From Sphaerulina vaccinii (lineage: Eukaryota > Ascomycota > Dothideomycetes > Mycosphaerellales > Mycosphaerellaceae): a DNA stretch of 64,000 nucleotides. A program made the translations under genes and the position numbers. The DNA is taken from the NCBI GenBank assembly GCA_022570795.1, contig JAKUDP010000011.1, positions 248,001 to 312,000 on the forward strand. The letters run 5' to 3'. Shown here piece by piece: positions 27,636 through 38,996 of this stretch (positions are counted from its first letter, which is position 1; each line of letters opens with the position of its first letter). The notes under the pieces were generated by a model. It ran no database searches. It had not been told where the DNA came from and was given only the letters and a program-made list of their open reading frames with translations.

Positions 27636-29225
27636 TCAAGACGTCGCAGGTCGGTCTCGACACTGGTTCCCATAGCCATATTGACCTGATGGACACAAAG
27701 TGCAACCTGCTTGTCCAGTACAGGAGGTGTACTGGCATCCAAGTGGAGGCTGGCCCCGTGTGGGAATGCAAGATCCATCGGAAGCACGACACTGTTCCAG
27801 CGAATAAGGTCCATTCATAATGGCGGGACAGGTCGGACACTGCGCTGTGCCAGTACGACAATCAGATGGACCTCTTGGCGATTGTTGCGAGGCGCCAGGA
27901 ATCTCTGCCTTCAGCTGTATGGTGGAAAAGCCACTGATCGCAGGAGCTGTACTTCCCATGAAGATGATCGATGTGCCGTCTGTCTTTGCGAGCATTTGAG
28001 ATGGATTCCCTGTAGTGCCATCGAACCAGGTTACTGCTAGGTTACCTGTGGTTTGGTCCACGGCCCACTGAAGCGAGAACGACTGGTCAGTGACTGCGAC
28101 ATCGAACCTTGACGAGCGAACCACTTACGATGTCTGTTTCTACGCGGAAGTTGCCACTCGGATTGGCCGCCGACATACTGTTATTCTTCCCGGTTGTAGG
28201 TGATGACCCAGGCTCAACGCGCGAGGCTGTTCCCATATTGACGCGATAGTCGGAGCTTGCAGGAGTGAGGCCCTGATTTGTAAGAGCCTGATCAATGATC
28301 AAAGCCACGCGGGTTGCAGTACTGCTACTGAAATCTGGGGTTGTCCCATCTGATACGAATAGCGCGATCTGCTGCGTTGCTGAACGGAGGTCGATGGCCA
28401 CTGTGAGAGCCTGGTTTGGATCGTTGGTCAATGCAAAAGTGCCTTGATTCGTAAGTGTGCGGGAGATGTAGGCATTTCCGGAGCCAATTGTCGAGCCTCC
28501 GGTTTGCCTTTTTCGCGAGGAACCCGGTACGACAGAGACTGAAACGGGTAGGTTCGTGTATGTTTCTGGACCTGTGCCTAGAAGAAGAAAGAGGAGTAAG
28601 TAAGTCGTTCTTCAGTCGCCCCAAGTGGTATCTCTGGCCTCATATACTTACTCGTCGTCGTCGTGCTCGAGCTCGTAGTCGTGCTTGAAGGTGTAGCCGT
28701 GCTCGAAGTTGTAGTCGTGCTTGAAGTGGTAGTCGTGCTCGAAGTTGTCGTGCTAGCGCTGCTGGAAGTAGTCGATTCTGAAGTGGTTGTGGAACCAGAG
28801 GTAGTGGTAGATGTAGTGGTAGTGGTGCTTTCAGTAGTCGAAGAGACGGTTGAGCCAGCCAACGTTTTGGTAGAGGATGACTTGACTGTGCAAGCCCGAT
28901 CGTAATACGCGAACTTCGACTTGTTGTCGTACGAGAACTTCTTAGATATCGGAGTGGTGTAAAGGACGCATGTATCCTGGCCGTATCGAAAACTCTGGCA
29001 TCGAGATTTGCTTTTACAGAGTGACGAGCATGTCGCAAAGCTGGCACAGCTATGCTTCGTGAAGAACTTGGTCCGATATATTCCTTCGTCGTAGCCGACA
29101 AGTTGGCATTTACACGTCGACGCTGCTCTGTTGATCAATGCGGGTTCCAAGACATCGGCTCTCTGAACTCCAGAAGAAGAGACCAGAACTGCTGCCAAAC
29201 CGATGATTATGCTGGTGAGCTGCAT
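27636..29225 (-). CDS. Secreted apple/PAN-like protein with Ser/Thr-rich linker
   Basis: Exons 29225-28652, 28577-28129 and 28082-27636 (introns 74 and 46 nt) give 489 aa. A signal peptide (MQLTSIIIGLAAVLVSSSG) precedes an apple-like Cys domain (CKCQLVGYDEG ... CQSFRYGQDTCVLYT). A low-complexity Ser/Thr block of about 75 residues follows, likely O-mannosylated, then a beta-rich domain after the dibasic RKRQTGG (a probable Kex2 site), and a Cys-rich tail (CPTCPAI, CTLCPSGQYGYGNQCRD). Extracellular or wall-associated adhesion or carbohydrate binding is inferred from domain type. The Ser/Thr block is encoded by triplet repeats prone to slippage. Confidence 0.8.
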
Positions 29226-30389
29226 GATCACGGGATCCGTCGGCTGAAAGTCGTCCTAGGGGAAGTGGAAAGTAGCGCGAAGGGAAGGACATGATGCAGG
29301 TAGTCCAAGATTACTTGTAGTAAAGAGCATGAGTGGCGTTGCTCGTGTTACCCGTAGATCTGGCTTGCCTTTGATTTCCACGTGCGCGCGCTCCGATGCC
29401 ATGCACAGCACTGCTTGGGTATAGCGTCGCTGTGGCAGATCAAGCCAGAACGAATTGTAGATTTTGTGGCGTACGCGATTCCTGATTTGTAACGCTAGTC
29501 TCCGGATCTGGATAACTACTTGTCAAGGAGTGCATGACTAGAATTTCAGTACGACGTGTTGAATTGGAGGCTTTGCCTCACCAGTTCGCTCGCGACGGTC
29601 TGGAATAGGTGGTAGAGACAGGTGATATAACAGAGGCAAAACGGAGCAAAAGGCTGCACCACGAAAGCGAAGCCTTGAAATGCTTTCCACACTGGCTCTT
29701 CCTCCCAAAAGGCAAAACAACCGCTGCCGCGTGAGGCATCCTACCACACGAATACATGTCTGTATCGTCAGGCGTGGGACATCGATCAACTCGCTCATCT
29801 CAAGCACCCGTAATACGAGCGTCCTACGGCTACACCACTGAGGTGTCAGGGGCTGTTAGTAATCAGTTTCTCCAGGTCTTGCATATAAGGTAACGATGCT
29901 GTGTGAGCAAGATGATTAGGGCATTCAATCAGGTCGAGTTTGCTGGTGAAGTGTGTTAACTAGGTGATGGCAGCAATATGGTGTTGAAGAGTATGGATCT
30001 GGAGCCAGTTGAGGAGAGAAAGGCTGTCCAAAAAGGATTGATTCGTATTGACTCGGCTGAAATTGGGAAATCTATACATCAGTAGAAGTGTGATGTAGTG
30101 GAGAGCGAGAAAGAAGCAAGCGACCTTATATATTATAATAGTTTCCAATCCCATGATATTTGACTAGTTCCCGCCCTTCCGTGACCAATTATACCCGCAA
30201 GCTGAGACAGGAGCTAGCAAAATGGCCTGGGATTCACCTTTCCATCATATATAGACCTCTCTTCCTTTCCTCAACTTCCTTCTCCTTGGCAATATGATTC
30301 GAACCCATCAGAATCTGGATCCCCACCACCGACTACCTGACGATCTCAACTAGAGTCACGAGCTCTTGGCGTCGTGCTATTCATACCAA
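29226..30389. other. Intergenic region, 1.2 kb
   Basis: No supported gene. A tRNA-like string on the minus strand near 29800-29850 is too degenerate to call. Confidence 0.35.
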
Positions 30390-30726
30390 CTAACTACACC
30401 TATCCGCAAAGTGCCACACAACACAGCACTTTCCCCTGCACATCTGTACAGTTCCCAGGCGTTGATACTCCGCCCGTATCACTTTATTAGTATCAGCCGG
30501 CTCGATAATCATGATTACACCTTACGCAATTCACTGTACAGGCAACTGGCGGATTTTTGCCGCCATCATCTTGGGTACATGTATCGTCTGTACAACCTTC
30601 TCTCTTCTTGAGAATGGCCCTTTCGAGCTGGTTCAGATTGCTCGATTGATCATCTCGAGGAGTGCGTGGCTTCATTGCCATGACCAAGGTGATAAGGCAG
30701 AGTGTTGTTGTGGCGGAGAGACGCAT
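30390..30726 (-). CDS. Small secreted 8-Cys protein with Kex2 site (84 aa)
   Basis: Exon 1 (30726-30526) encodes a signal peptide (MRLSATTTLCLITLVMA), a pro-segment ending LKKR (Kex2 site), then EGCTDDTC and VACTVNC. Unspliced, the frame would end ten codons later with an odd cysteine count. A GTAAGG donor directly after the last Cys codon, an ACTAATA branch and a TACAG acceptor (intron 30525-30444, 82 nt) join exon 2 (30443-30390), which adds MCRGKCC and ends DRCS. The spliced form has eight mature cysteines, an even number. A second acceptor (CGGAG) is also in frame and would add eight residues. No homolog recognised. Confidence 0.6.
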
Positions 30727-30986
30727 GAGGTCGGACTGTTGATATGGTCGTACTTTGTGATCAAAGCACGACGGGTGGCTGGCCTACCGCATATCTACAC
30801 ACGTATATGGATCCAGTCTTGTTAGAAGCACAGCCACGTCCGTCGTATAGCCGTTCTTTCGGAGCCAGTGCCTATGTGAAGGATGAGGTAAGTCGATACG
30901 AGGAATCAGAAAGCTTATCATTGCTTCATGGTGAAGTGCTGCAAGGATTGCTTGTTCAGAGTTGGCATAGCCACCATGTTCAATTG

Positions 30987-32891
30987 CTACTCTTTCCCTC
31001 CTTGACTCTCCTTCTTTATATGTTCCGGAACACCTCTCAAACTCCCAACATTGAAGAAGCCTCCTTTACTTCCACTGTCACTACTAGGACTCATCAAGCC
31101 TCCAACACTAGGACTTCGTATCCCGCCTCTCGAGCTAGAAGCAACGCTTGGTCTTCTCGAACTTGCTGAGCCACCTGCTTCTGCTTCGCGTTCCAAGAAC
31201 TCACTCCAGAGCTCTGCAAGACTTTCTCGGCTTGCTCCACCTGGACTTTCGGGCACGAATTCGCCCAGGCTGGGTGTTGAGGGCGTTCTTCGGAAAGGCG
31301 AGAGTGGAACTCGTAAGCTTCCCGTTGTTGTGCTGAAGTTACTGCCTGCTCGTAGCAGGCCAGCTTGTTCCTTCTGTGTTTCGTCCCAGCCGAGGAGAGC
31401 TGCGATCAATTGTAAGATCTGAAACTTCTTCGGGTCACTTCTATCCAAGGCCAAGAAGTGAAGGAAGTGATTCGTGACCAATTGTCGATCGACATTATCT
31501 TCTGGTTTGCCACGTTTGAGGAATCGAAGGGCTTTCGTGAGGTGGTCGTTCAATATCACAGCTTCATGCCGTAGTTTGCCGATCAAGAGATTCTTCTCTT
31601 TGACTTCCTTCTCAAACGGAGCTGTACGTGCGAGCTCGGACTGTGTTGTCTCCAGTTCCATCTTGAGAGAAGCAGCAGTTTCTTCTGCTGCCTTTGTTTG
31701 AGCTCGTAGTGCATCCAGTTGTGACTGTGATTGCTCCACCAGCTCCTTCAGTTCGCGTTTCCGTTCCTCCTGTAGGTCGCGAAGAGCTCGTTGGAGGCCA
31801 TCAACTGTGTTGGACTGTGTCTCCACCTCGGATTGACTTCGAGCATAAGCCTGCTGTTGCGTGCTAAGCTGTTCTTCTAGCTCCTGTGTCTTCTCTTCGA
31901 GGGCTTCTCGTCGTGACCTTTCTTCGGTGGCCAAGATCTCCCAGTCCTGCATTGCCTGTCTCGCAACTTCGTACTCTTCTCGTAGTGCCGCTTCTCGTTG
32001 CACCATATCGTCGCGCTCCTTCGCCCAATTGTTCGTGGATAGATTTGTCCGACTCCTCAGAGTCTCGATCTCCGCCACTTGCGATTCGAGATTGGCGTTC
32101 AACTCAGCAATCTTCTCCTGCAAGCGCTCGCTTTCCGTCTGTGCTGTGCTGTTGGACTTCTCCAGCTCCTCGATCCTTTCTCGGGCAGTCTCTAGTTCTG
32201 CTGCATCTGCCTTGAGACGTTCGCCAAGTTGTGTACGAATGGTGTTCACTTTACCCAGGAGGTTCTTGTACTGTGTTTCTGCGTGCTCCTTGCCCTCCTG
32301 TGACTGCTCCAGTTCCTCCTTCACTCCCGACAACTCTTCGCTATGCTTCTCCTGCAGACTCTCCAATGACTTCCGCAGCTGTGTCACCTCTGCCCTGAGG
32401 CTATCTCTTTCCCGTTGCATAGCGTCCAGTCTTGCCGTCGTATCAGGTGATGTGCTCGAATCCTCGTCGTCTTCGTCGTCTCCCGGAGTTTCCACAGGCT
32501 GGTGGGTGCTGCCATTCCGACCGGGCACGTTCACCAGCTCCTGGTCACTCACTTCCTTCACTTCATCCTTGGCTTGTGAAGGCATGTTGGGGATTTCCTC
32601 CTCATCGTCATCTACATGCTCGTCATCCTCCCTTGTGCCATTGACCTGAGCCGGGCTATTGTTCGTCGCCGTCTGACCATTGGTCTTCTTCTTGCTCTTC
32701 TTTTTCTTGTTTTTGGAAGCTGTACGGAAACATACATCAGCTATTTGTCCACTACTGCACGTGCGTACGCAGCATATGCCACATCATGGCCTCGGCCCCT
32801 CCATGTTCTGCCGTTTCTTCACCTCGTCCAAGTGATGTGGTGACATACCTGACGTGCTCGAAGCGTCTACTTGAGCATTGACAGCAGACAT
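30987..32891 (-). CDS. RUD3: Golgin Rud3 (GRIP-related Arf-binding domain)
   Basis: Exon 1 (32891-32849, MSAVNAQVDASSTS) and exon 2 (32719-30987) with a 129-nt intron give 591 aa. After a Lys-rich and acidic N-terminus, a long heptad-type coiled coil runs from about residue 110 to 400. It is followed by the GRAB domain (NHFLHFLALDRSDPKKFQ, LIAALLGWDE), which in Rud3/GMAP-210 binds Arf1 at the cis-Golgi. The C-terminal tail is Ser/Pro/Gly-rich. The family tethers vesicles and shapes the early Golgi. Exon 1 is supported by the good splice sites and by agreement with the expected short N-terminus. Confidence 0.9.
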
Positions 32892-33646
32892 GGCCTCTAT
32901 CGTGGATCACACACAATGGTATAACCTTTCAGAAGTCTCGAGCTTCTTACACTTTAAGACGAACACATGGAAACCACCTGGCCAATGTACACGCTAGGCT
33001 CTTCCCGTGCTGACTTCGAAATCCTTGCAAGTCGTGAAACACAAAGCCGATCTCTCACATCACTACTCACTCAACAACATCAGCACATGGAAGTCTTCCA
33101 TTGCCGGAGAATTGGTTCTGCATGCAATTGTACTACAGACATCCACCGGGGGACCTCATTTTCGTCTCTGGCGGGACCTCATGCCGCCTTGCGGGAAGGA
33201 TGATGTCGTGAGCGCCGACAAACAACTGCCGCCTCCCTTCAGCCCTCACCGCGTGGCACATTAATATCGTTATTATTATTGCATAGCATTCTCCCCACCG
33301 AACCTCGCTTCCCGCCCTCCAAGGAATCTTCCACACGAGCTTGTCCGCTTGAGTCTCAGCTGCTGTGCTACTGCAGTGAATGATCATATCAGAAGCAAAT
33401 TCGCAGGGGTCCAATGACCTAAGACAATTCCTCCCTTCGGAGGAGAGGACTGTGCATATTGCATTCCCTATTCCCTGGCCCACAGCTGCTCTGTCCTTCG
33501 TTTTCCCACTTGAGAAGAAGATGTGAGCTTCTATCCTGCATGTCCTTTCGAGCCTCGTGAGCTCAGTCAATCACGATTTGCCCTTGACATCATTTCAAGC
33601 TCTAGGCATTTCGACCATAGCCGTTTATCCTATCACTTATGACGAA
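32892..33646. other. Intergenic region between RUD3 and catalase-like gene
   Basis: Divergent promoters for both genes are expected here. CTTTCG and short AT runs (TATCGTTATTATTATTG near 33264) are seen; no gene. Confidence 0.35.
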
Positions 33647-34888
33647 ATGGTCAACTACAACACAACCACGAAGAGCATCTTCACTCCTGCAAGCCTTTTG
33701 GTCTCTCACAAACGAACACCAAGTGCTAGCAGTTCTCTGGAAAGACGGAAGAGTCTCAAAAGCGACATGTCTGTAACAGCCAGCAGCAACAGCAACGAGC
33801 TGTCAAACCGAGAGTACCTTCGTTGGGATACGAAGGGAGTCGAAGATCCTCCCCCCGGAGAGCAAGCAGACATCGAGGCTGTGGCTGAACAGATCAATAC
33901 ACAGCAGCGACAGCAATTTGATCATCATCGACATGTCTATACAGGCACTCACTGTCGAACGCATGGAATCGTGAAGGGAACATTCACAGTACATGATGGC
34001 TTGGCACCACATCTTCGTCAAGGTGAGCTCTTCGCCAAACCTGGTTCCTACCCAGCAGCCTGTCGCTACTCCACGGAACCAGGCGACCCAGGCTTCTCCG
34101 ACACGATACCAGCACCACGTGGCTTCAGCATCAAGTTGTTTAACGTGGAAGGAGACTTCTTTCCAACAGGCAAAGACGTGCCTCACCCAAAGACGCAAGA
34201 CATTGAATTCAACAGCACGCCCGTGATCGAACTAGCAGATGCGAAGACCACACGAGAAATCTTTGACATCCGCATGGGACTAGGCACGCTTCTGGAAACC
34301 AAGGAAATGGACCAAGCCCTTGAGAAGAGACAAGATACCGAACTGCAGAAAGGTCGCTTCCAGGTTCCCAACACCCATGTTGCTTCCATAAGACAGTACT
34401 CGCAATCTGCATACCGTTTTGGCGACTACGTCTTCAAATACTGTCTCGTACCAAATACTTCCACTCAGCAAAAGCTCGCCGACCAATCCATAAAACCCAA
34501 CTCCGACTCCAGCGACCAACACCACAAATGGCTCCAAAACTTCCACGCCAACCACGAAGCCTCATACCTCTTCCAAGTCCAACTTCTCGAAATCCTATCC
34601 GAGCAACCCGTAGAATACTCCGGTACGGAATGGGACGCGGAGAAATATCCTTGGCAGACTGTTGCTACGCTTAAGATACCTAAGCAAGAAGCTTTCGATC
34701 TTGAGAGGAAAGCTTTTTGGGAAGATCATATGAGACTTGATCCTTGGCTTGGGTTGAAAGCTTATCAGCCGCTTGGAGGGAGTAATCGGTTGAGGAAGGT
34801 TGTGTATCCGAGATCTAGTGAGTTGAGGAGGAAGATGAATGGGAGGAAGGAGATTTGGGTTGGGAGTATTGATGAGATTCCGAATTGA
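33647..34888 (+). CDS. Catalase-like heme protein
   Basis: 413 aa from the ATG at 33647; the frame is open 30 codons upstream but only from a GTG. After a Ser-rich N-terminal region the catalase-fold core appears: HCRTHGIVKGTF, FAKPGSYPAACRYSTEPGDP, RGFSIKLFNVEGDFF and a C-terminal basic segment. It matches the short catalase-like (SrpA/y4iL) group rather than full catalases: the large-subunit and flavodoxin domains are absent. Peroxidase or dioxygenase-type activity is inferred; a true catalase role is unlikely. Confidence 0.8.
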   Translation: MVNYNTTTKSIFTPASLLVSHKRTPSASSSLERRKSLKSDMSVTASSNSNELSNREYLRWDTKGVEDPPPGEQADIEAVAEQINTQQRQQFDHHRHVYTGTHCRTHGIVKGTFTVHDGLAPHLRQGELFAKPGSYPAACRYSTEPGDPGFSDTIPAPRGFSIKLFNVEGDFFPTGKDVPHPKTQDIEFNSTPVIELADAKTTREIFDIRMGLGTLLETKEMDQALEKRQDTELQKGRFQVPNTHVASIRQYSQSAYRFGDYVFKYCLVPNTSTQQKLADQSIKPNSDSSDQHHKWLQNFHANHEASYLFQVQLLEILSEQPVEYSGTEWDAEKYPWQTVATLKIPKQEAFDLERKAFWEDHMRLDPWLGLKAYQPLGGSNRLRKVVYPRSSELRRKMNGRKEIWVGSIDEIPN

Positions 34889-35378
34889 TGAGTGGGGGGA
34901 GTGTACGATATTTGACGATGTGGAAAGGGGTAAGTAGCAGTGTGTCACCATATATTCAAGTGGGAATTCGATATGACAGCTATGCTCTTCTCTGCTTCGT
35001 TCACGTCCAACCTATACTCATCAACCAAATCATGCCATCGTGAACGATTTGCAGGGATATTGTGCTTACTAAGCCGTTTGGTTCTCACCTTCCACTTCTT
35101 TCTCCAACCCGACTGTCTATTCGCAGCACAACAGCTTTGTACTCCATCGACACTACACGGCTTTCTTCCTGCGGTTCCTAGCTCGAGCGGCCATTCGAGC
35201 TGTTGATCGGAACGTACGACCAGACTCGTCAGTATGAGCGCCGAGCGGGAAGCTGCATCCTCCACTACTCTGCTCCGCCACAATGGCAAGCTCGAGTTGT
35301 CGCGGAACTTCGCACGATCGCGTCTCGCCCATCTCACACTCTCTGTCCAGTGTAGCTGAGGTATGATAGACGGCAGAG
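34889..35378. other. Intergenic region, 0.5 kb
   Basis: Nothing beyond the 3' end of the catalase-like gene; open minus-strand frames lack support. Confidence 0.35.
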
Positions 35379-37316
35379 ATGAGCACAAGCACTCGTAATC
35401 AGGCGAGTCCGAAATTAATCGCAGCACTGAAGAGGTCTCGGAACCAGAAGATTCGGATTTCGAAGGTGTGCCCTCCGACGATGACAGCGACCCTGAGTTC
35501 TTTTCTAATGAGTCTGCTGTCCTTCAGCACTCAGAGCAAGCATCGCAGCAGAGCAGTATCTATTCAAGATGTAACATACTTGATCAGACAGGAGACGAAG
35601 GCCCAACTTTTCGACTTCTACGGATTCGAGATGGAACACTTGAACAACCCATACATTGCGATCTGGTCAGGCAACCAATCTATGAGGCCGAGCTTAACTA
35701 TTACGCTGTATCATACTCGTGGGGACGAGAGCCACGATCTGCTCACATACGAGTTGGCTTGCTTTCGGAAGGCCTCCGTGTCTCCCAGCACTTACGTGGC
35801 GCGTTGCGCCGACTTCGACGAGATGACAGGCCCGTACACGTCTGGGTAGATGCCATCTGTATCGATCAGACGAACATGAAGGAGAAGTCCGCGCAGATAC
35901 CTCTTATGGCACAAATTTTCAGCCAAGCAAGTGAAGTCATCATCTGGTTGGGTGAGGGACCACATCTGAGGTTGGGTGAGAGATGCCATCTGAAAGGTGA
36001 TCCATTACATGATATGGATACTTTTGACTACCTCTCCGGCCAGCCATATGCTTGGTGGACCAGGCTTTGGGTCTTTCAAGAGACTTTGTACGCGACATCT
36101 GAACCAGCGGTGGTCCTCGGATCACAGAATATGAGCATGAGCGAGTTTCTGCGGCAGTGGCAGGCCGCTATCTCTTCGCCTGACGTGGGAAAGTTGTATC
36201 AAGCACGATATGATAGTGAGGACTTTGCCATGGATTACGAGCAGCTGTTATCTCAGAGTTTTGAACAATTCAAGCAATTGCACGATAGCTGGCTCGAATA
36301 ATGGACTACTGGTAATCATCGCCGGCCTCTGATCGAAAGGATACGGACCACCTTAACCCGCCAGTGCAAAGAACCTGTCGATAGAGTGTATGCCCTGGTG
36401 AACACAATAACCGAACATGAATAACAGCTATTCTGACCGGACTATAGCAAGTCTCCAGAAGCACTGTTTGATGCTGTGGTATCCTATCACTTGTTTCACA
36501 CAAAGTGGCGCCTCCAAGATCTCCTCCATCTCAAAGCACATCTACATGGCGTCGAATCGATAGCAGCTATAAAGGAACTACCCTGGGACATCTCGGAAAG
36601 ACAAATGACAAGTCTGTCGTATGATCGTTTGGCATATCCGCAGAGCCCCGAACAAGCTACGAAGGATCTTTACCTACAACTTTCAACACTATCCAAACGC
36701 CCCAATCCTGTTCTGGAGATTTGTAACGAGTAACATGGTAGCATACAGCATCCCGTGGTCGGACAGTCCAGCAGACTTCAGACAGGCTTTCATTTCGAAT
36801 TCTGCCGAATATGAGCAAGACATCAAGCAAGCTCTTAGGGCATACTTCAAGCACGCTGCTCGGTTCTCAGCTGTCTTCGCGGGTGACATGTACAAGAAAC
36901 CACAAGCTTCTCTGACCTTTGCCGAGAAGTGCTTCCTCTCGGGCCACGGACGGCCAGTCAAAGATCCTCAATGGCAAGCTTACTTGGAAGACGACGCAGC
37001 CATAATGAAGTTCGGTAACATAATGATCACGTTCGCTGGTATCATTGGAATCCAGATCCCATTCGAGAAGCATTCCTCTGAGGACGACATACCCTATGAG
37101 ACCTTGTACTTCTCCCCAGAAGGTGGCGTAGGCTATAAAGTCGCCGATGGTGTGCTACAAGCGCAATGCTTTGTGGCCAAGACTGCGAGCTTGACACGCT
37201 TTGTTGCGAGTTCCGTCATCACTGAGAACGACAAAGTCGAGATTACATTGCCGGAACATGCACGCATAGCAACGAATCCGCTACGTATTCTGCTGTCAAC
37301 CCCGTTAGAAACATGA
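35379..37316 (+). pseudogene. HET domain gene, decayed
   Basis: The HET domain is intact in one frame (YYAVSYSWG, VWVDAICIDQTN, IWLGEG; about 35690-35960). Around it: the only plausible ATG (35379) is in another frame than the acidic leader and HET domain; after DSWLE there is TAA (36299-36301), then in the same frame a conserved CKEPVDRVYAL segment, a second TAA (36422-36424) and TGA (36434-36436), then PDYSKSPEALF, as in HET proteins. The C-terminal part (to 37316) is in a different frame that can be joined by a 52-nt intron near 36730-36782. HET proteins trigger non-self recognition cell death in fungi; this copy appears inactive or makes only a truncated HET domain protein. Confidence 0.7.
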
Positions 37317-38160
37317 TGATCAGAATATGTTTCGTTGTTCGGAACGCTACTTGGGATTCGACACATCCCTCTCTTGCGGACCTCAACGAACCTGTCTTGG
37401 CCAGCGAGGTGAGATAAGGTAGTGGGCTTACCATACGATGCGAGAGTGGACCTCCACTGAAGATCGAAGTGCCGCGCCCACTCCACCAATACCTATGATG
37501 TGTAAGCTGCCAGAAGCGGCGGACGGCAGCTGGAGTAGCACTACTTAGGAGAGGCCGGATCATTACCCACCAATCATAGCACTCACATCGGAAATCTTTC
37601 GAATCAAGCTTCGATACTTCAAGTCACTTCGATAGCCCAGATCTCCGACTTCGCATCTCCTAGTGAGTTGATAAAGTTATGTTGCCTCATCTCCTTCGAA
37701 AGTGGGGATTGGCTACGTGCCTGGACAGACCCTGAAGATGCTCGAACATACCCTGCGAAACGCCAACTTTCGAAGTCAATTACCTTGTCGACATGAGTGA
37801 TGCTTGTTAACGGCCGCCTCTTCAAGCCAGCGGCATTGACGGAAACTTCCTTGCCTACGGCGATGAAATGCGATGCCCGAACGAGGTACGTGAGATACGA
37901 GAACGGAGGTGTACAAGACCTTGGAACCACTCTGCCTCCTTTCGCGACCTTTGCTGCAACGCTCATCCCACCGCCGTCACTCTTTACAGTGACGTTGATC
38001 ACGATTCGACACGAGTTACACGAGCATTGAGATCTTCCACACAAGCTTTCTTGAAACTTCTTCCAACAATCGACAGTCGTTCCACCATCACACAGGTGAG
38101 CAAACTCGAAACCTCTGACAGCGAACTTCCCAAAAGCTGACTCAGTGTCATATAGCCACC
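37317..38160. other. Intergenic region, 0.8 kb
   Basis: A minus-strand frame (37619-38044) is open but starts without ATG and has no clear family. The plus-strand promoter of the next gene is included. Confidence 0.35.
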
Positions 38161-38613
38161 ATGCAATTCACATACCTCACCACCGTCCTCCTTGCTGCTG
38201 TCGCGACAGCAGCACCAGTCCCAAACGTCAACAGCGTGGACAGCGCTCTCGAGGTCCGTGAAGCTGGTCTTCCCCTCCTCCCATTCGTTCAAGGCTTCGC
38301 AAAGGGCCTCACATCAGCCAAGCCTGACCTTTCAAAGCTTCCTAATTTCAGCGGAAAAATCAAGCGCGAGGCCGGCAATCCTCTCGATATGGTCACAAGC
38401 CTTCTGAGCCTTGGAAAGGGAGGTCTTCCTATCAAGAGCAAACATGAGGCCGCAGGCCCTCTCGATATGGTCACAAGCCTTCTGAGCCTTGGTAAAGGAG
38501 GTCTTCCTATCAAGAGCAAACGTGAGGCCATTCAAGCTCGTGAAGCGGCTGCACTCCCAGAGGCAGTCCCAACTCCAGAATGGGAGATCCCACCTCCACC
38601 TCCCCTTCAATAA
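38161..38613 (+). CDS. Secreted Kex2-processed repeat protein
   Basis: 150 aa, no intron. A signal peptide (MQFTYLTTVLLAAVATA) is followed by a pro-region and two 26-residue repeats, each starting EA and containing PLDMVTSLLSLGKGG and LPIKSK. The repeats are bounded by KR|EA (residues about 69-72), KH|EA and KR|EA: dibasic Kex2 sites followed by Glu-Ala, which Ste13-type aminopeptidase trims in yeast alpha-factor. The middle site is KH, so it may not be cut. The C-terminus is Pro-rich (PPPPPLQ). No aromatic or Cys residue in the repeats, so a disulfide or tyrosine-crosslinked product is unlikely. Secreted peptides are the inferred product; function unknown. Confidence 0.75.
   Translation: MQFTYLTTVLLAAVATAAPVPNVNSVDSALEVREAGLPLLPFVQGFAKGLTSAKPDLSKLPNFSGKIKREAGNPLDMVTSLLSLGKGGLPIKSKHEAAGPLDMVTSLLSLGKGGLPIKSKREAIQAREAAALPEAVPTPEWEIPPPPPLQ
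38368..38523 (+). repeat. Tandem 78-bp coding repeat, two copies
   Basis: Units 38368-38445 and 38446-38523 differ at only a few positions (GGCAATCCT / GCAGGCCCT near the start, AAAGGG/AAAGGA, CAT/CGT at the end). Confidence 0.9.
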
Positions 38614-38680
38614 AAGCCCGCGAAGAGAACGATTTGATCAGGATTGGCTGGTAGTCCTCTCTCTCTCTCTCTCAATGAGC

Positions 38681-38722
38681 ACAGAGCTTCTGAGTCTTGG
38701 ATAGGGAGGTCTTCCTGATCTA
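38681..38722 (+). repeat. Relic third repeat unit downstream of the stop codon
   Basis: CTTCTGAGTCTTGGA...AGGGAGGTCTTCCT matches the middle of the coding repeat but is interrupted by TAG and sits about 70 bp after the stop. Preceded by a (CT)n run at 38657-38673. Confidence 0.7.
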
Positions 38723-38996
38723 GGTGGCAAAGATGTGGAAATGGTTCGATATGTTCGTATGTGCTGCAAGAGGTTTATGAATGTCATGGAAGTTCTGTGG
38801 AGCTGCTTTTCGCGTCTTGCGTGGGGATATCCTCTGTACAGTATACTCTTGGGCCAATCGATTGAATGAGAAGAATCACTGTGCACTTTTCTCCTCAAGT
38901 ACGCCAGCCTGGTCTGTCGTCTTCGATGTCCCTGCTTTGCCGATGAGTGCTGTATCGACCAGAATACTCATGGTACGTATATCACAGACTTCGCGT

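Noticed and set aside
28650..28860. TCG/GTA triplet tract as a microsatellite or CRISPR-like repeat
   Set aside because: It is the coding Ser/Thr-rich linker of the apple-domain protein; units are imperfect and there are no spacers.
29800..29850. tRNA-like string on the minus strand (CTCAGTGGTGTAGCCG)
   Set aside because: D-arm-like words are present, but no pairing anticodon or T arm is found.
37619..38044. Minus-strand frame with CSCNSC near its start
   Set aside because: It recalls a GFA-type zinc motif, but there is no ATG and the second cysteine set is missing.
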